Positions 36,595 to 50,079 of a stretch of 64,000 nt of DNA are shown piece by piece. The stretch is from Adineta ricciae. Its lineage: Eukaryota; Rotifera; Eurotatoria; Adinetida; Adinetidae. The translations under genes and the position numbers were made by a program. The stretch spans positions 1-64,000 of the forward strand of contig CAJNOJ010000116.1 in assembly GCA_905250025.1 (NCBI GenBank). The letters are read 5' to 3'. A model generated the notes under the pieces. The model did no database searches. It was not told where the DNA came from and saw only the letters and a list, made by a program, of their open reading frames with translations. Each line of letters starts with the position of its first letter. The first letter of the stretch is position 1.

Positions 36595-38312
36595 CGTGCA
36601 CATTTCTTTTCCCTTTTTTTTCAGCTATAATTTGAAACGCACTCATAATTGATTTTTTCAATGCCGATAGAAAAAGATAAGCATCATCACCATCCGTGCC
36701 CTTTTTTCTTCAGCAGTAACAACTGCAGCGTTCATTCGATTACCAATTATCATCATTGTATGCAGCAAGCTAGTTAAAGTCACGCCTTTGATCTGCAGAA
36801 GAACAGCCTTTCATCATTAGTTCTGTTGTACGATATCGAAAACTCACTAGGGGGTACGATCTCGCCGTACACGCATCGTCTTTTTCTAAATGAGCAGTTT
36901 CGAACATCGATATTTGGCCTGTATTCAAATTCAACAGTCATTGCGTGAAATGAGCTTTTTATTGTGCAATGAACAATAACGAAACGCGAACGGGAGACGC
37001 CTTAGTTTTTTTTTCTCATAAAAAATTAGTCTCGTCGTTAAATATACATTGTCTCAAGGTTTGGGTGTCAATCGTGATGATTTTAGTTTTTGAACGACAC
37101 TGTGGACATAGTCATACAATCGAGAGAAAAAAAACGAACGCTAACGTTCGGAACGGGTGAATGAGAATTCGAAATGAACCGAAGCTCATTTACATGAGAA
37201 CGTATGTGTGACCAACATTTTTTTCGAGCACTAGTCTCATGATAACATCCTGTGTGTCTGTGTATTGATGTAAATCGATCTATATACGTTTGTAAACATT
37301 TATTCATTCAAAGTCGATAGATGTATAGACACACACACAAGGTTGGATTAAAAAAGCTCACTGCTGTGATTGAGAGTAATTCGAAGCATATTCAAAGTAA
37401 GCTCGTTTGTCTCTCCCGGTCACCGACGAATTACTCAAGTGTCTGTATACATAGGTATGGTATTAGTGCAGGTAAATTGAACCACAAGCGCGTCGATTGA
37501 TCGCATCCGTCTTAGCCTTTCTGTCTCATCTTAGATGTCATATATGTAAATTCTCTTTTTCGTTTTCGGATCTAATCTTAGATCGAATGTTGACACGTAG
37601 TAGTTTCTTCGTCTCATTCTTCTTCTTTATCCAATCTATTGATCAGATAACCATCGATCGATAACCGTTGTTTATTCGATAGCGAAAAGAAAATATAGTT
37701 AGACAAATGAGTACGCAAGTCCATATTTTCTTCTTAATTGTTATTCTTCAATAATTTCAATTCGTGATCTCATTAGATAAAAAGATTGTATCAGTTGCTT
37801 GTAAAAACAAATTTTTTTTCTCAATTTCTCATCTCAATGTGTATATATGAACATGTATATTTATACACATCGATGTATATGAAATCCAGATGGATAGCAC
37901 ACACGCGTTTATTCATTGAGAATGATAAACAAGGATAAATGTTATGTGATAGAAAGAAAAACGGTTGGACAGCTCGATCACCTTCAGAGAATATTCACTC
38001 GGATGACGCAATCGGACATGAAAACGCGCTTGTCTCGATCGATTTGTAATTGATTTGACACGCTGCTCTTTGGCGGCCTGCTGTCAAATACAGAAACATA
38101 GTACTGATGACATCTCCATTAGCTATACACCCTCGAAGTTACTCTAAGCACCACACTGAGCACATGTATATATATATAGCATGTATTCGTTGACCAACGA
38201 TATTGATATGTATATGCATAAGATTTGTTGTAGACAGACAGGAACTGAATCCTATATCATAGATAAGATTCTCACGGGGAGAAAAGTGTGCTTATCTGAT
38301 AAAAGTCTCTAT

Positions 38313-38343
38313 TTATTTGTTTGTTTGTTTGTTTGTTTGTTTG
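38313..38343. repeat. (TTTG)n microsatellite
   Basis: About seven tetranucleotide units in intergenic DNA. Confidence 0.85.
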
Positions 38344-39239
38344 CATATTATTTCAGCAAATAGCGAATAATTGCCGGTAAGCCGCTTGCTCTTTTATTTC
38401 CGTACATAGTTTGCTTCTTATTCTATTTAGCGCTTGAACCTACTTCACACTCTGTTAAGAAAAGATAGTCACTATGTCGTGATTCGATATCTATTTCTCT
38501 GAAGTAGAGAAGAAGAAAGAAGAATTAGACATAGTCTTCACCACACCCACAGGATAATGATGACACTAATGTTACAATGATGATTATCATTGCCGGTAAA
38601 AGAGAAAAGGAAAAGGAGAAAGACAGGTAGGGTATTATAGCGAAGAGGAGGAGTTTCCCTTGATATGTACTATTATACAGCTAATGGAATGTGATTAACT
38701 GAAGAAAGACGACGAACAATGATCATTGTCTAATTACTAGACCAAAGTATATCTGTCATTCATTCTTCAGACTACTTTACTTGACGGATACCTCATTCAT
38801 TAATCAGATAGATTCCCATGCGAAAATTTCTTCGCCGTTCGCACTATCGAATGTGTGAAATTTGAAATGAACGGCAGAGACTGATTTAATTGTTCGTCGA
38901 TGAACATTAGCAATGGAAGCAATAGAATGAATGAAAGAAAATTCGAACTTCGACTTGTATAACACTGATTTTTGTCAAGTAAGGCATCCAACTGTGTTCA
39001 GATAATTACTTCTTCTGTCTTGTTCAATTGAACAAGTTGACTAAAAGTGTTCGAAGAAAGAAGGTAATTTATCACCTTCTTCTTGCAGCTCTTGCTTTCG
39101 ACCATTGGACGTTGACAAAAGGAAGAAAAATAGAAAGAGAGAAAGAGAGAAAGAGAAAGCGGGAAAAATGTTCTTCCTTTTCTATGTCTCTTCTTCTTCT
39201 CCTCTTCGTTCCCTCGATTTCATTCAACATCATTTCTAG

Positions 39240-41443
39240 ATGATCATGCTACTCTTCTACATCTTTCTTCTTATTGGACTTAGTCAATGTCGTGAACATG
39301 AAATCTCAATCAATGAAGAAACCCCAATCGATACAATTATATTTGATTTAAATAGTTTATCAACAACAGTCATTACTTATCAATTATTAGAAAGTTCTTC
39401 TCTATTGCATTTTAATTCAACAACGAATTTAATCTCGATCTCGAAACGGATTGATCGAGACACCTTGTGTCCGAATGATGATCAATGCTCAAAATGTTAC
39501 TTAACAATTAAACTCTACGATATGTATTACTATGATATCTTATTATTAAAATTTAAAATCAATGATATCAATGACAATCAGCCGATCTTCAGTTCCAATA
39601 CTTATTCAATATCATTAACAGAAAATAACATGCCAGAGATGAAAATACGTTTGTCCAAAGCCGAAGATATCGATTGTTTTATCAACGGTGTTCAGTTATA
39701 TGAACTAACATATGTCTATCGTAATCGCGTAATCGTCTCTTCAGTAAATGTTTTCCAACCGCAACCGCAGAATCAAACCAATCAACCGTTCTATTTATTG
39801 TACGATTCCAATGCAGAATTATATCTTGTGATTAACATATCACTCGATCGTGAACTACAAGATGAGTATATTTTCACCATTACTGCGAATGATCAAAAGT
39901 ACGCGACATCAACGAAATTGACATTGACTGTTCTCGATGTCAACGATCACAATCCGAAGTTTTCTCAATCGATTTATACAGTTAATATTTCTCAATCGAC
40001 TCCAATGGGAACAATTTTAATCAAATTAACTGCTTACGATGCTGACTCCGATGATAACGCACGCATTTATTACTCATTATTAAGTATCGACGGTTATAAA
40101 ATCGAATCCAATGATAGAAATGAGTTATTTCAATTGAATTCCTACACAGGTGAACTGACTCTTCTATCGAAACTGGATCACTTGGATACGAAGAATATTT
40201 TTAAACTAGTTGTCGGAGCGTCCGATGGAACGCACAATGCAATTCCAGCGCTAACTACTGTCTATATCAATGTCCAAACGGACCTTTTCAACAGTGATCA
40301 GTCATTAATTCAAATCACTTTTGGTTCAAATCGCGTTTCGAAGAATTTCACGGAAGTTTACATCTCCGAGAATCTTCCGAATGCAACATTCATTGCTTAT
40401 ATCAAATCGAATCCTAATCTTCAGTTACTAACCCACGAAGGTTTTTTCCTTCAGAAATTAACCGAAAACTCATTTACTTTATTAACTGATCGTAGTTATG
40501 ACCGAGAAACACGTTCGTCGTACAACGTTCAATTACGTAATGGAAATATTCAACGAAATTTTCAAATTCTCGTCACGGATGTAAATGACTGTAAACCACA
40601 ATGGAATTCTTCGATATTAAACATTGATTTTGATCAATTTATACACCTGAACGAAGCGATTGTTTTAACTTTGAATGCAACAGATGAGGATGAAAACTCT
40701 CGTGTTGGGTATCGAAAGAAGAGTACGTCATGGCCACAATCGATTTCATTAATATCAAATCAATTAATACTTAATTGTACAGTCGAAGGAAATGAAACAA
40801 ATAATGATTGTTGGTTTTATTTAGCAAATGGCGAAATTTGGTTAGATATCGAAGCCTACGATCTCGATAATGAGAATTTCTCATCAGTAATTAAAATCCG
40901 TCTTTATCGCAGTTCAATCGCCGGTACGGATCGATCCTACGTGCAGATTAAACGTTTATATCAGTATGATATCCTTCAATGGCTGAAACATGAATATATC
41001 ATAATGAGCATCGCTTGTTTAATGGGACTATTATTTGTCGTTGCCACCATACTCAGTTGTGTTTACTGTCGACGAGAGTCGCGACGAAAAACACCGTCGA
41101 TATTAACCACAGTCACAGATGATAATAGTACGAAACAGAAGATTATTCAAACATCATCATCGGAACAGAGCTCATCCGCTGGATCATTGTATGGCTCAGA
41201 GAAATCGGATAATATTACGGTTGAAACATCGGTAAGCTCGATTCGAAAGCATTCTGATGAATACTTATCTTTTCTTTATCTTTTATCAAGGATATGTATT
41301 TGTTTTCTCCGAAACGAACAACACTTATGCCGCATCCAACCGACAATTTAACGAACAAACTTTTTCATTCAATTCAAACTGATCTATCACTACTAACAGA
41401 AGCAAATCAACAAATCGTCGCTACGCGAGGAACTTATGTTTAA
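39240..41443 (+). CDS. Protocadherin-like single-pass adhesion protein
   Basis: Two exons (39240-41231 and 41291-41443) give 714 aa. A signal peptide (MIMLLFYIFLLIGLSQC) is followed by about five cadherin-type repeats. Calcium-linker motifs are seen as DINDNQP, DVNDHNP and DVND, with DRE motifs (DRELQDEY, DRETRSSY) and DADSDDNARIYY. Some repeats are degenerate. One transmembrane helix (IIMSIACLMGLLFVVATILS) is followed by a basic stop-transfer and a Ser-rich cytoplasmic tail of about 100 residues, completed by exon 2 (DMYLFSPKRTT ... GTYV). The entire ectodomain and membrane segment are in one exon, as in many protocadherins. It probably mediates calcium-dependent cell adhesion. The ATG directly follows a TTTCTAG acceptor-like site. 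No catenin-binding region is recognised. Confidence 0.88.
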
Positions 41444-41541
41444 AACTCAAATCTTTTCATTGTCCTCTTGTTCTCCCCCTCTCTTTCTTATTTTATGTTG
41501 TATGATCTGTAGAATTGATTTATAATGATATAAATATTTAT

Positions 41542-41547
41542 AATAAA
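41542..41547 (+). terminator. Candidate polyadenylation signal of the protocadherin gene
   Basis: AATAAA about 100 nt past the protocadherin stop, followed by an A run. Confidence 0.55.
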
Positions 41548-42802
41548 AAAAAGGCACAACAAAGAATTACGTCAAAAACATCTGGTCGACATTTAATCCG
41601 TTTACATTGTATTTAGTTCATTTCAAATCTCATTTTCGTTTTGCTCGATTTCAAGAAATTTGAGACATTAGAGAGAGAGATGAGACTGTCTGATCAGCAC
41701 TTCAATTGACGGATGGGCATTCAACGACAGATGCTGTCAGAAAGACATCAATTCCGCTCTATCGATTATCTTGACATAGTCTGCCTAACAATAACATATA
41801 TACATTGAGACGCGCACGAGAAAGAGAGAAGGGAAAGTGTTATTGCGTAAATTATAGAGATGTTCTTTTCGACAAATCGATTAGCTAAGATAAATATGTA
41901 TAGATATACCAGATCTCCTCTTGCCAGTTTTTTTTTGTCTAGTTGAAATGAAGCAATTGACTAAATATTAGTTATGTTCAATGATTTATGAGAATTTTCT
42001 TTCTATGATAAATCTCATGAGTTCAAACTATTCATTTTCCACATCATTAAACGTCTTGTCATGGTTCAATGCAAGGCAAGAAAGAAAATACTATTTTCTC
42101 TTACTCTTCTATGTTCATGTCATGGGAAGATGTGCCTCATGCTGTCATTAATTGTACAGTTTCAAACTCGTCTCCTTTCCGTAGCGGCAAATCGGCACGC
42201 ATTATTATCTCATCAGACTAACTATTCATTCATTCATTCACTTGTTTCGATTAGGTTCATTCACGCTTTTCATACTTAGTCGACTTCCTTCGAGAGGAAT
42301 CAAGTATGAAAGATAAGCTCATGTCCATCTGCATTCACGTTGCTTTTCTTTTTTTTTTTGCCTTGATATTATTTCGAGAAACCTCCAACTGAGTACATAC
42401 GAACTGATCGGATTAAATGTGGATACTGACAGCTGCACAATCAAATAATGAAAGATGCCTTGCTAGTCATATACAATTTGATTATGTCTGACTGTCTTCC
42501 GCTTAACATACACTTGAGGGGAAGAAAAGGAGGCCATAGAAAAGTTTTTTTTTTTACTTCAATGTTTGATGTGATAAGTAATTAGATAGGAAACAAGGGA
42601 AAAGAATGTTCTCCTTCTGGGTTCCCACTTGATCGACTCGTTGCTTGTCATCATCAGCAGCATCATAATCATCATCAACCACCGCCACAAGAGTATTGTA
42701 TAGTTCGAGGGCAACAAACGTCGTCAGGAGAGTTGATCACTGCAGAAAGTGTGAGCGAGATTAAGTTGTCGTCATTCAAAACTTTGATGATAGCCGTAGG
42801 GT

Positions 42803-42818
42803 TGGTTAAGCTTAACCA
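42803..42818. repeat. Perfect 16-bp palindrome
   Basis: TGGTTAAGCTTAACCA reads identically on both strands. It lies in the long gap between protocadherin and SEC24. It could be a dimeric transcription-factor site or chance. Confidence 0.5.
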
Positions 42819-45145
42819 CAACTATAATCTTCTTCTTTTTCGTCCCTGTCGTCTTCTTTACTCTTTCACTCTCAAGCCGACCCCCGACACGATATGCCCG
42901 TTGGCTGATCATACCAAATCGAGAAGACTAGCGCAGAAAAGTACCCGATGAATGATTGAGAAAGAAAGAATTAGTTCTAATTAGCAAAAGAAGAAAGCTG
43001 ATGGAAAAGGTCGTGTATTTTATCTCTTGTTTACTTGACCCATTGTCGACTGGACGTGCATCTGTTCCCTACTAGAATATCATTGAAGGTCACAGTATCT
43101 CCGTGTAATAATCTTCGGTTTTGATTCCATTCGATTGAACACATGAATATAGATGGAAACTTATTCGGACAAATTAACATTAGAACGAGGAAATGAAAGA
43201 TGAGAAGATGAATGTAACGTTCACCTGCATTTCTCCGTTTGTCTTACTCGTTTTACTAAACATTAAATCAATTTGATTGTTATTTCCGTTTAACCTTCGT
43301 ATATCATCGTCGAATGAGCACTTATACACATATATGCATATTGCTTCTTCCAGTCTGTCAAAGTTGAATGAAAACTATCATCGAATGACGAACAGATGAG
43401 AACGAACTAATGAATTATATTTCTGTCATTTTCTAAAGCAATCAACATGACAGTTAGCAAACATGTTCAGTTCTCATCGATGGATGTTTCTAGGCGTGTC
43501 ATGAACAAACATTACTCGTCATAGAACAACGGAAATCAGTTCAAAGTCATGATTATATAACAAAATCTATATGTATAGGAATTGAATTACTCACACACTT
43601 CACACTATTGATATTCGGACAGAGAGCGGACAACTGATTTGAATAGTCAACAATCTAATGTATGTATCGATTGATGATTAGAAAGCTGACGACTACTTCA
43701 TAGTATAATCCATTGGCGATAAAAGGCGACACAAAGACAACAAAATCAAAGTTTCATCAAACAATTCCGTGCAAGAAAGAGAAGATGGTTCATTTGATGT
43801 TTAAATATGATTATTGTTTGACATCCTGCTGTGCTGAAAAATGATGGATGTGTTTCTTTTCTGCTAGAATTTCAAGCTGTTGATTGCTTATCAAAAAAAG
43901 AAGAATAAGAATATGATCAGAAGCTTTTGCATTGATCTATTTCCGACTATCATTGAACCATATCTTGATTTCGTGTATAGAAGAAAAAGAAAGCAAAAGA
44001 AGTTGATTTAATTTACAAGTAGCAAATGAAGAAAAAGAAAAAGTAATTAAGAAGTCTCAATGTGTCTTATTTAGTTAGAATGAACTTGACAGAAATTGCT
44101 CATATTCATGAGAAAGTATCTGAATAGAAGGATGATGTAAGGTCAATGGAAACATGTGTCAATCTTAGAAAATGCATCTGATAAACTATCCTATTCATTC
44201 TTACGAAGTAAATCTGAATAGGCAACATGACATGGACAGATACTCTTTGATCTTTAGAAAGAAACCATTGTTGTTAATTGGATTGTATCATCGGATGAGA
44301 TTTACGTCGAAAGAGATATTAATTATTCAGTGCGACTTGTGATTTACATAAGAAGAGTTTTCCTTTTTTTGTTTTCTGCGAGAGTGACAATAGATTTAAA
44401 CGATGTCTAGACGGTATAGAACATGGCAATTGATGCATAGAAGATTTTGAAACAAGTGATAGACTATTGAATTTCTTTGAATGTTACCATAAGTCTGAAT
44501 TACGTTGGTTCAACTATAGTCTGCAACGTTTAGTCTGAGCAACACTATCTCATTTGTCCAATTACCGATAATAATCTGAGAAAAGTCAAATGACTAGATC
44601 AGACCCAAGAATTCAATAGCACGAATGTGTGAGAATTGTATGTCTTATTAAACCTGATCTAAGAAGATTGAACGAAAAAGTGTAGGCTGAGATCTTTTAT
44701 AATCAGTTGTACTGGAAAACTTCATTGGTCTGAGTAAAAATTTGTTATCATTCATAGTGAAATGAAATTTTTATTGCTGACGTGTTGAGAATCAACTTCC
44801 TGGTGTATTTTGTTAATATCAGTATGCTCTACAATGTTGCATATTTAGAATTAATAATTTAAAAAAGAAATTAATTTAAGAATTGGCGTGGAATGATTTT
44901 CATGAGGATAATATTGACTATTGATATTATCGATCAATTTTGACTACTATGATGTACTGATAAAGATCTTTCATCGAGATTCATAGATGTCTCTGACTAG
45001 TGAAGTTTGTTATTGGTTGATGTAGTAACTAATTGCTTCCATTGGATTCGCAACAACGTCAACAATGGACTGAAAGCTGAACAGAAACGTGGCATTAATC
45101 GAACAATCATCATTTTAGATCTGAATTCGTCGATATATCTCTTCG

Positions 45146-48100
45146 ATGACAACAACGCGACCTTCAAACGGTTCCTCATTTCCCGACAAAATGAGCAGCC
45201 CAGTATGTGACGTGTTTCCTTCAAAGTACAAATATATTTCTCCTGACATTTTTCAGATTTTTCCTCCAATGTCTCATGTCACTGCGAATGGTATTAGACC
45301 TCCATCGTTTCCACCTAATTCTGCTCCAATCTTTCCACCCAATATTCAATCTTCAGCAAATGTGCACAGTGCAAAAATAAATACAACATCCTCACCGGCC
45401 AGCAACTCTACTACGAACTCAAACCCAACTCCTCCTATTCCAAATGCACACAATACAAATGTTAACCCAACTTCATCGCCTCAATCACTCAATAATTTCA
45501 ATACAAATTCGAATCCAACATCACCCTTACCAAGTGTGTCGAATATCAATGGAAATTTAACACCATCACTGACTAGCGCGTTCAGTGCAAATCATACAGC
45601 AACTCCACCACCTCTGCAACCACAACCAACATCGCCACCATTCGGTTCGCAAGCAAATCCAACACCGCCTTTACCTAATGTGAATTCTACGAATACAAGT
45701 GCAACGTTGCCGGTATCAAATACAAACAATACTTACGTCAATTCACCTTTACCACAATCAAACATGGTCAATACGAATTTCAATCCAATAGGCTCAGGCA
45801 CTAGTGCTTTCACTCCAAATGTGAACTCAAGTGCACCATTACCAGCAGTGTTTAATACATTTAATACGCACACAAACACTGCTCCACAACTGCCGAATCT
45901 TTATAACATTAATTCACATTCAACTGCGCCAATTCCCAGTGCCCATCAACATCCTGCCAATCCAACTCCTCTAGCACCTCATCCATACAATAACACTACA
46001 AATCCAACTCCCCTAGCACCTCATCCATACAATAGCACTACAAATCCGACTCCTCCACAATTCTATGGTCATAACACATATATGAATACCGCTTCATCGG
46101 TTCAGCCATCGTTTCATACCAATCAAAATCCCACTCCGCCACCACCACCACCTTCAGTGTCATCTTCAAATACCTATAATCCTGTTCCCGTGAGTAAAAT
46201 ATCATTGATTATATGCATTATACGGCCAGTTGTTTTTTTTCGTAGACATATCTAGCAGCAGTTCATCCGCCGCCTGTTCGTCCAATGTATCCTACGTCCT
46301 CAACTGCTAATCGTCCGCCTATTTCACAGCAACCAGCTCAACTCATTCCACAGCCGTTCAATCAAAATGCTCATCCATCATCTCTACCTCCTCCTCCTCC
46401 TCCTCCTTCTACTTCGAATATGTCCTCTCCCTATCCATACCCTCAATATAATCAGAACCTTAATTCAGCAGCTTCGGGACATTTCGGACAGCAACCGCCA
46501 ATGCCTCACTCAACAAGTGGAAGTACAATTAATCCTATGAGTCAAATGAATAATCTTAATACTGTTCAATCTGTAAGTATCAACACACAGTCTATCAGTT
46601 CGATGTTTGTCCACGATATTATTTCATGACTTTTATTTTTATAGACTGGTGATGTACTCGATCTTCTAAAAGAAACAGACGTGATCAGTCCATACGCAGA
46701 AGAACCACCTATCTCACCAGTACTTAGCGAAGAAAATCAACAAATGAATTGTAATCCTGAGTAAGCTAACATGAGGATGTGAATATCTGATATAACTGAA
46801 TCTTCATGTGTTGTAGAGTCATGCGGTGTAGTTTGAATGTCATACCGCAAACAAAAGAATTATTGAATAAAAGTCGTCTTCCGCTAGGCATTCTCATCCA
46901 TCCGTTTAAAGATCTCGAAGTGAGTAAATATTAAGTTCACAAATACTTATTCATCGCTTTATTCTTCCCTAGAGTTTAAGTGTTATCCAAGGTTCTAAAA
47001 TTGTTCGTTGTGATTCGTGTAAAAGTTACATCAATCCATTCATTACATTTCTTGATAACACCCGATGGCGTTGCAGTATCTGTTTTCGCGTCAATGATTG
47101 TACGTGAATTATCTTTTTGTTATCAAGTCCCATCTTTGCTGTTTCTAGTACCACAAGAATTTCTCTTTGATCCCGTCACCAAAACCTATGGTGATCCAAG
47201 CCGACGGCCAGAAGTTCGATTCGGTACTGTTGAATATACTGCCACAGCTGATTACATGGCACGTCCGCCACAGCCCGCAATGTATTTGTTCTTGCTCGAT
47301 GTATCACACAATGCCATTCAAACAGGTACCGAAAATGTCTGAAATTTGCTCATTCGCATCAATATTTTCTAGGTTATCTTCAATCCTTCTGTGATATACT
47401 ATTAGAAAGTTTGAATACCTTGCCCGGCGATGCTCGCACGCAAGTCGGATTCCTAACTTATGATAGTCGTCTTCATTATTATGACTTATCTGATCGACAA
47501 AACGGAACATTTCGTGTCATGATCATGCCCGATCTTGATAGTAAACCGGAAGATTTTCTTCCGATGCCGGATGGTCTGCTAGTAACACTATGTGAATGTC
47601 GAGCAACTGTTGAATCGTTTCTCAATGAATTACCGAAAATCTACCAAGATAATCATGAAACAGATTCAGCTCTAGGCTCAGCATTGCAAATTGCAAGCAA
47701 ATTACTCGGACAAACAGGTGGTCGTGTAACAGTTATACAAACGAGAATACCGAATTTGAATCCGGGCGCTTTGAGCGAATCTGTTGGTAGTGGAAGTCAC
47801 GCTGTTAAAGAGCCAACGACGATTGCGCCAACATCTGATTATTATAAGAAACTTTCACTTGAATATGCATCACTACAAATCGCGTGTGATCTGTTTCTTC
47901 TCAATAGTCATCACATCGATCTAGCAACGTTGAGTACGTCGAACTATCGGTTGAGAAAGAAAGTGTTCTAGTATGATTGTTTAGGCTGTATTGCGAAATA
48001 TTCAGGTGGTGAAGTCAAATACTATCCAGGTTTTCATTCGGTACAAAAACCACATGAAGTCGAGCGATTTGAAAACGATCTAAGACGATATCTACAAAGA

Positions 48101-49545
48101 AAAATTGGCTTCGAAGCTGTCATGCGTTTACGATCACCGCCAGGTAAAGTTACAAATCATTTGCATGCGTCTTCTAATGACTTTCTTTTTAGCGTTGTCA
48201 ATTAATACGTTTTATGGAAGTGGTTTTGTTCGTTCCGTTGATTTACTTGTTTTGCCTAACATCAATCCAGATGCAGCGTTTGGCATTCAAGTCGCAATTG
48301 AAGACAAACTAGCAAATTACACATCGGTCACATTTCAAGCTGCGCTACTTTACACATCGAGCAAAAGTAAAAATGAAACTGAAAAACTCATCGAGATATC
48401 ATTCTCTGATCTTAGGTGAACGACGTATTCGAGTGCATACACTGTCGTTACCTGTCAGTTCGGATCTAAGAGAGATCTGTGTCAATGCTGATCAAGAGGC
48501 GATTACATCGTTAGTTGCTAAAATGGGTAAGAGAATTTTCACTTTCATCAAGTTAAGAATTGTACATACTAATCTTATTTTCTATTAGCTGCTGACCGCT
48601 CAACCACCTCATCAATACAGGAAGCACGTGAAGCAATGTCCAATGTGGCTTGTGATATTCTAAAATCTTGTCTAGCAACTAATTCGTCAAATCGAGCGTT
48701 TTCACTCATGGTTCCGTATTCTTTACGACTTATACCATTATACATGTTGAGTATGATCAAATCGGTGAGTACAACAAGTAGTCAAACGTAACAATAGTTT
48801 GTTCTTGATATATTCTAGACGGCATTTCGAGCGGCTAGTGCATCAAGAATTGATGATCGAGCATATTACTTAGACTTATGCAAAACACTACCTATACAGT
48901 ATTTAATGCAAATCTTCTATCCAGATCTGTATCCGATACATACAATTGAAGATAAGGTACGAAACAACACATTCTACTTCCCTTTCATATCGTGTAAATT
49001 TCTCCGTGTCTGTTTTCAGAGTCAAATTGTTCAAGATGGCGAAGATGAATTGCATATTCCTCAACGTGTTCATTTGTCGTTTCGACACATTGATTCACAT
49101 GGTGCTTATATACTAGATACAAGTGAATACATTTATATTTATATCGGTAAAGCTATAAGTGACCATTTTGTTCAAAATGTTTTCAATGTTCCAACATTTT
49201 CTGCATTACCTTTCGATTCGGTAAGATTCCATTTCGTCTTTTTCAAACATTCAACCGCAAAAAAACTTCTCCCTTTAGTATTCATTACCTGAATTAGAAA
49301 ATCCTCTATCAATGAAAATACACAATTTCCTGTCTTATCTTATACAAAGTCGGCCACATGGTGTCGCAATACATATTATGAGGTAAGTGCTTTCGTTCTC
49401 ACTGATGCTGATTAAGTTTTGTTTTTCTAGAGAGGACTCATCGAACCGACATTTATTTACGCGTTATCTTGTCGATGATAAATCGGAATCCACCATGTCT
49501 TATATCGAATTTCTACGTTATATTCGCGAACAGATTGTTAAATGA
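45146..49545 (+). CDS. SEC24: COPII coat protein SEC24 (SEC24C/D-like)
   Basis: Sixteen exons from 45146 to 49545 (first 45146-45202, then 45257-46189, 46246-46572 and so on, last 49431-49545) join in phase to 1,192 aa. The first 450 residues are Asn/Pro/Ser/Thr-rich and repetitive (for example two APHPYNNTTNPTPL-type units), as in SEC24 N-termini. A zinc finger follows (CDSCKSYINPF ... WRCSICFRVND), then the trunk start RRPEVRFGTVEYTATADYMAR and LFLLDVSHNAIQTG, the beta-sandwich with YYPGFHS, the helical region, and the gelsolin-like end (HIDSHGAYILDTSEYIYIYIG). RRPE-GTVE and NAIQTG favour the SEC24C/D class. SEC24 pairs with SEC23 on ER exit sites and selects cargo. A second in-frame ATG at 45191 could also be the start. 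Confidence 0.95.
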
Positions 49546-50079
49546 ATAATGCTGAGTGTGTGCACGCGTGTTGTTATTTATAAAATTCTTCTTATTCTTC
49601 TTTCATCGTTTATGTTTAGTCGGTTATTTTTTATTTCACTACTTTGCGCAATTTTTTTCTTTTTCTTCGTCTTTTGAGGTGTCTGTCAATGATGAAAAAT
49701 TACAAGAGAGTGACAGATCAGAAAAGTGATACTCTCTTGTGTTTCCTTCTCTCTGCATGTATTTGGGAATTTTGAACAAAAAGAAAATAACACTAAACCA
49801 CTGAGTACATTTAATTTTCAAAAGACCCTTGCTCCTAATGCTTTACTTGTTTGAATTATACTTGAATATGTAGGTTTTTTAACGAATGTTGTGATATAAA
49901 CGAATTCAAATTGATTTTTAGTTGTTATTTACAATAGAAGTAAAGATTTCAGTGAGTAGAATACACAAGCGGGCTATCGATCGGTAAATAAGATCAAGTT
50001 GGAATCTGAGAATGTGAACACATGTTATCGCACGGACTATAAATATCAGCTTGTTCTATCATCTATTTTCACATAAACG
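49546..50079. other. Intergenic region between SEC24 and first GHL10 gene
   Basis: A 0.53-kb spacer with T-rich sequence near 49620-49670, presumably the SEC24 3' UTR and the promoter of the hydrolase gene. No gene is seen. Confidence 0.55.

Larger units (their letters stand above)
35479..39239. other. 3.8-kb non-coding region between the sodium channel and protocadherin genes
   Basis: Long AT-rich region with (GAT)n near 36575-36594, a (TTTG)n run near 38313-38343, and a GA-rich stretch near 39128-39165. It contains the sodium channel 3' UTR and the protocadherin promoter. No open frame here shows a domain or in-phase splicing. It may hold regulatory elements; no RNA gene was recognised. 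Confidence 0.5.
41444..45145. other. 3.7-kb non-coding region between protocadherin and SEC24
   Basis: AT-rich region with a CAT/CAG-type microsatellite patch near 42649-42690, a perfect 16-bp palindrome at 42803-42818, and many GA-rich runs. The small open frames have no domain or splice support. Except for the protocadherin 3' UTR and SEC24 promoter, no function can be assigned. Confidence 0.5.
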
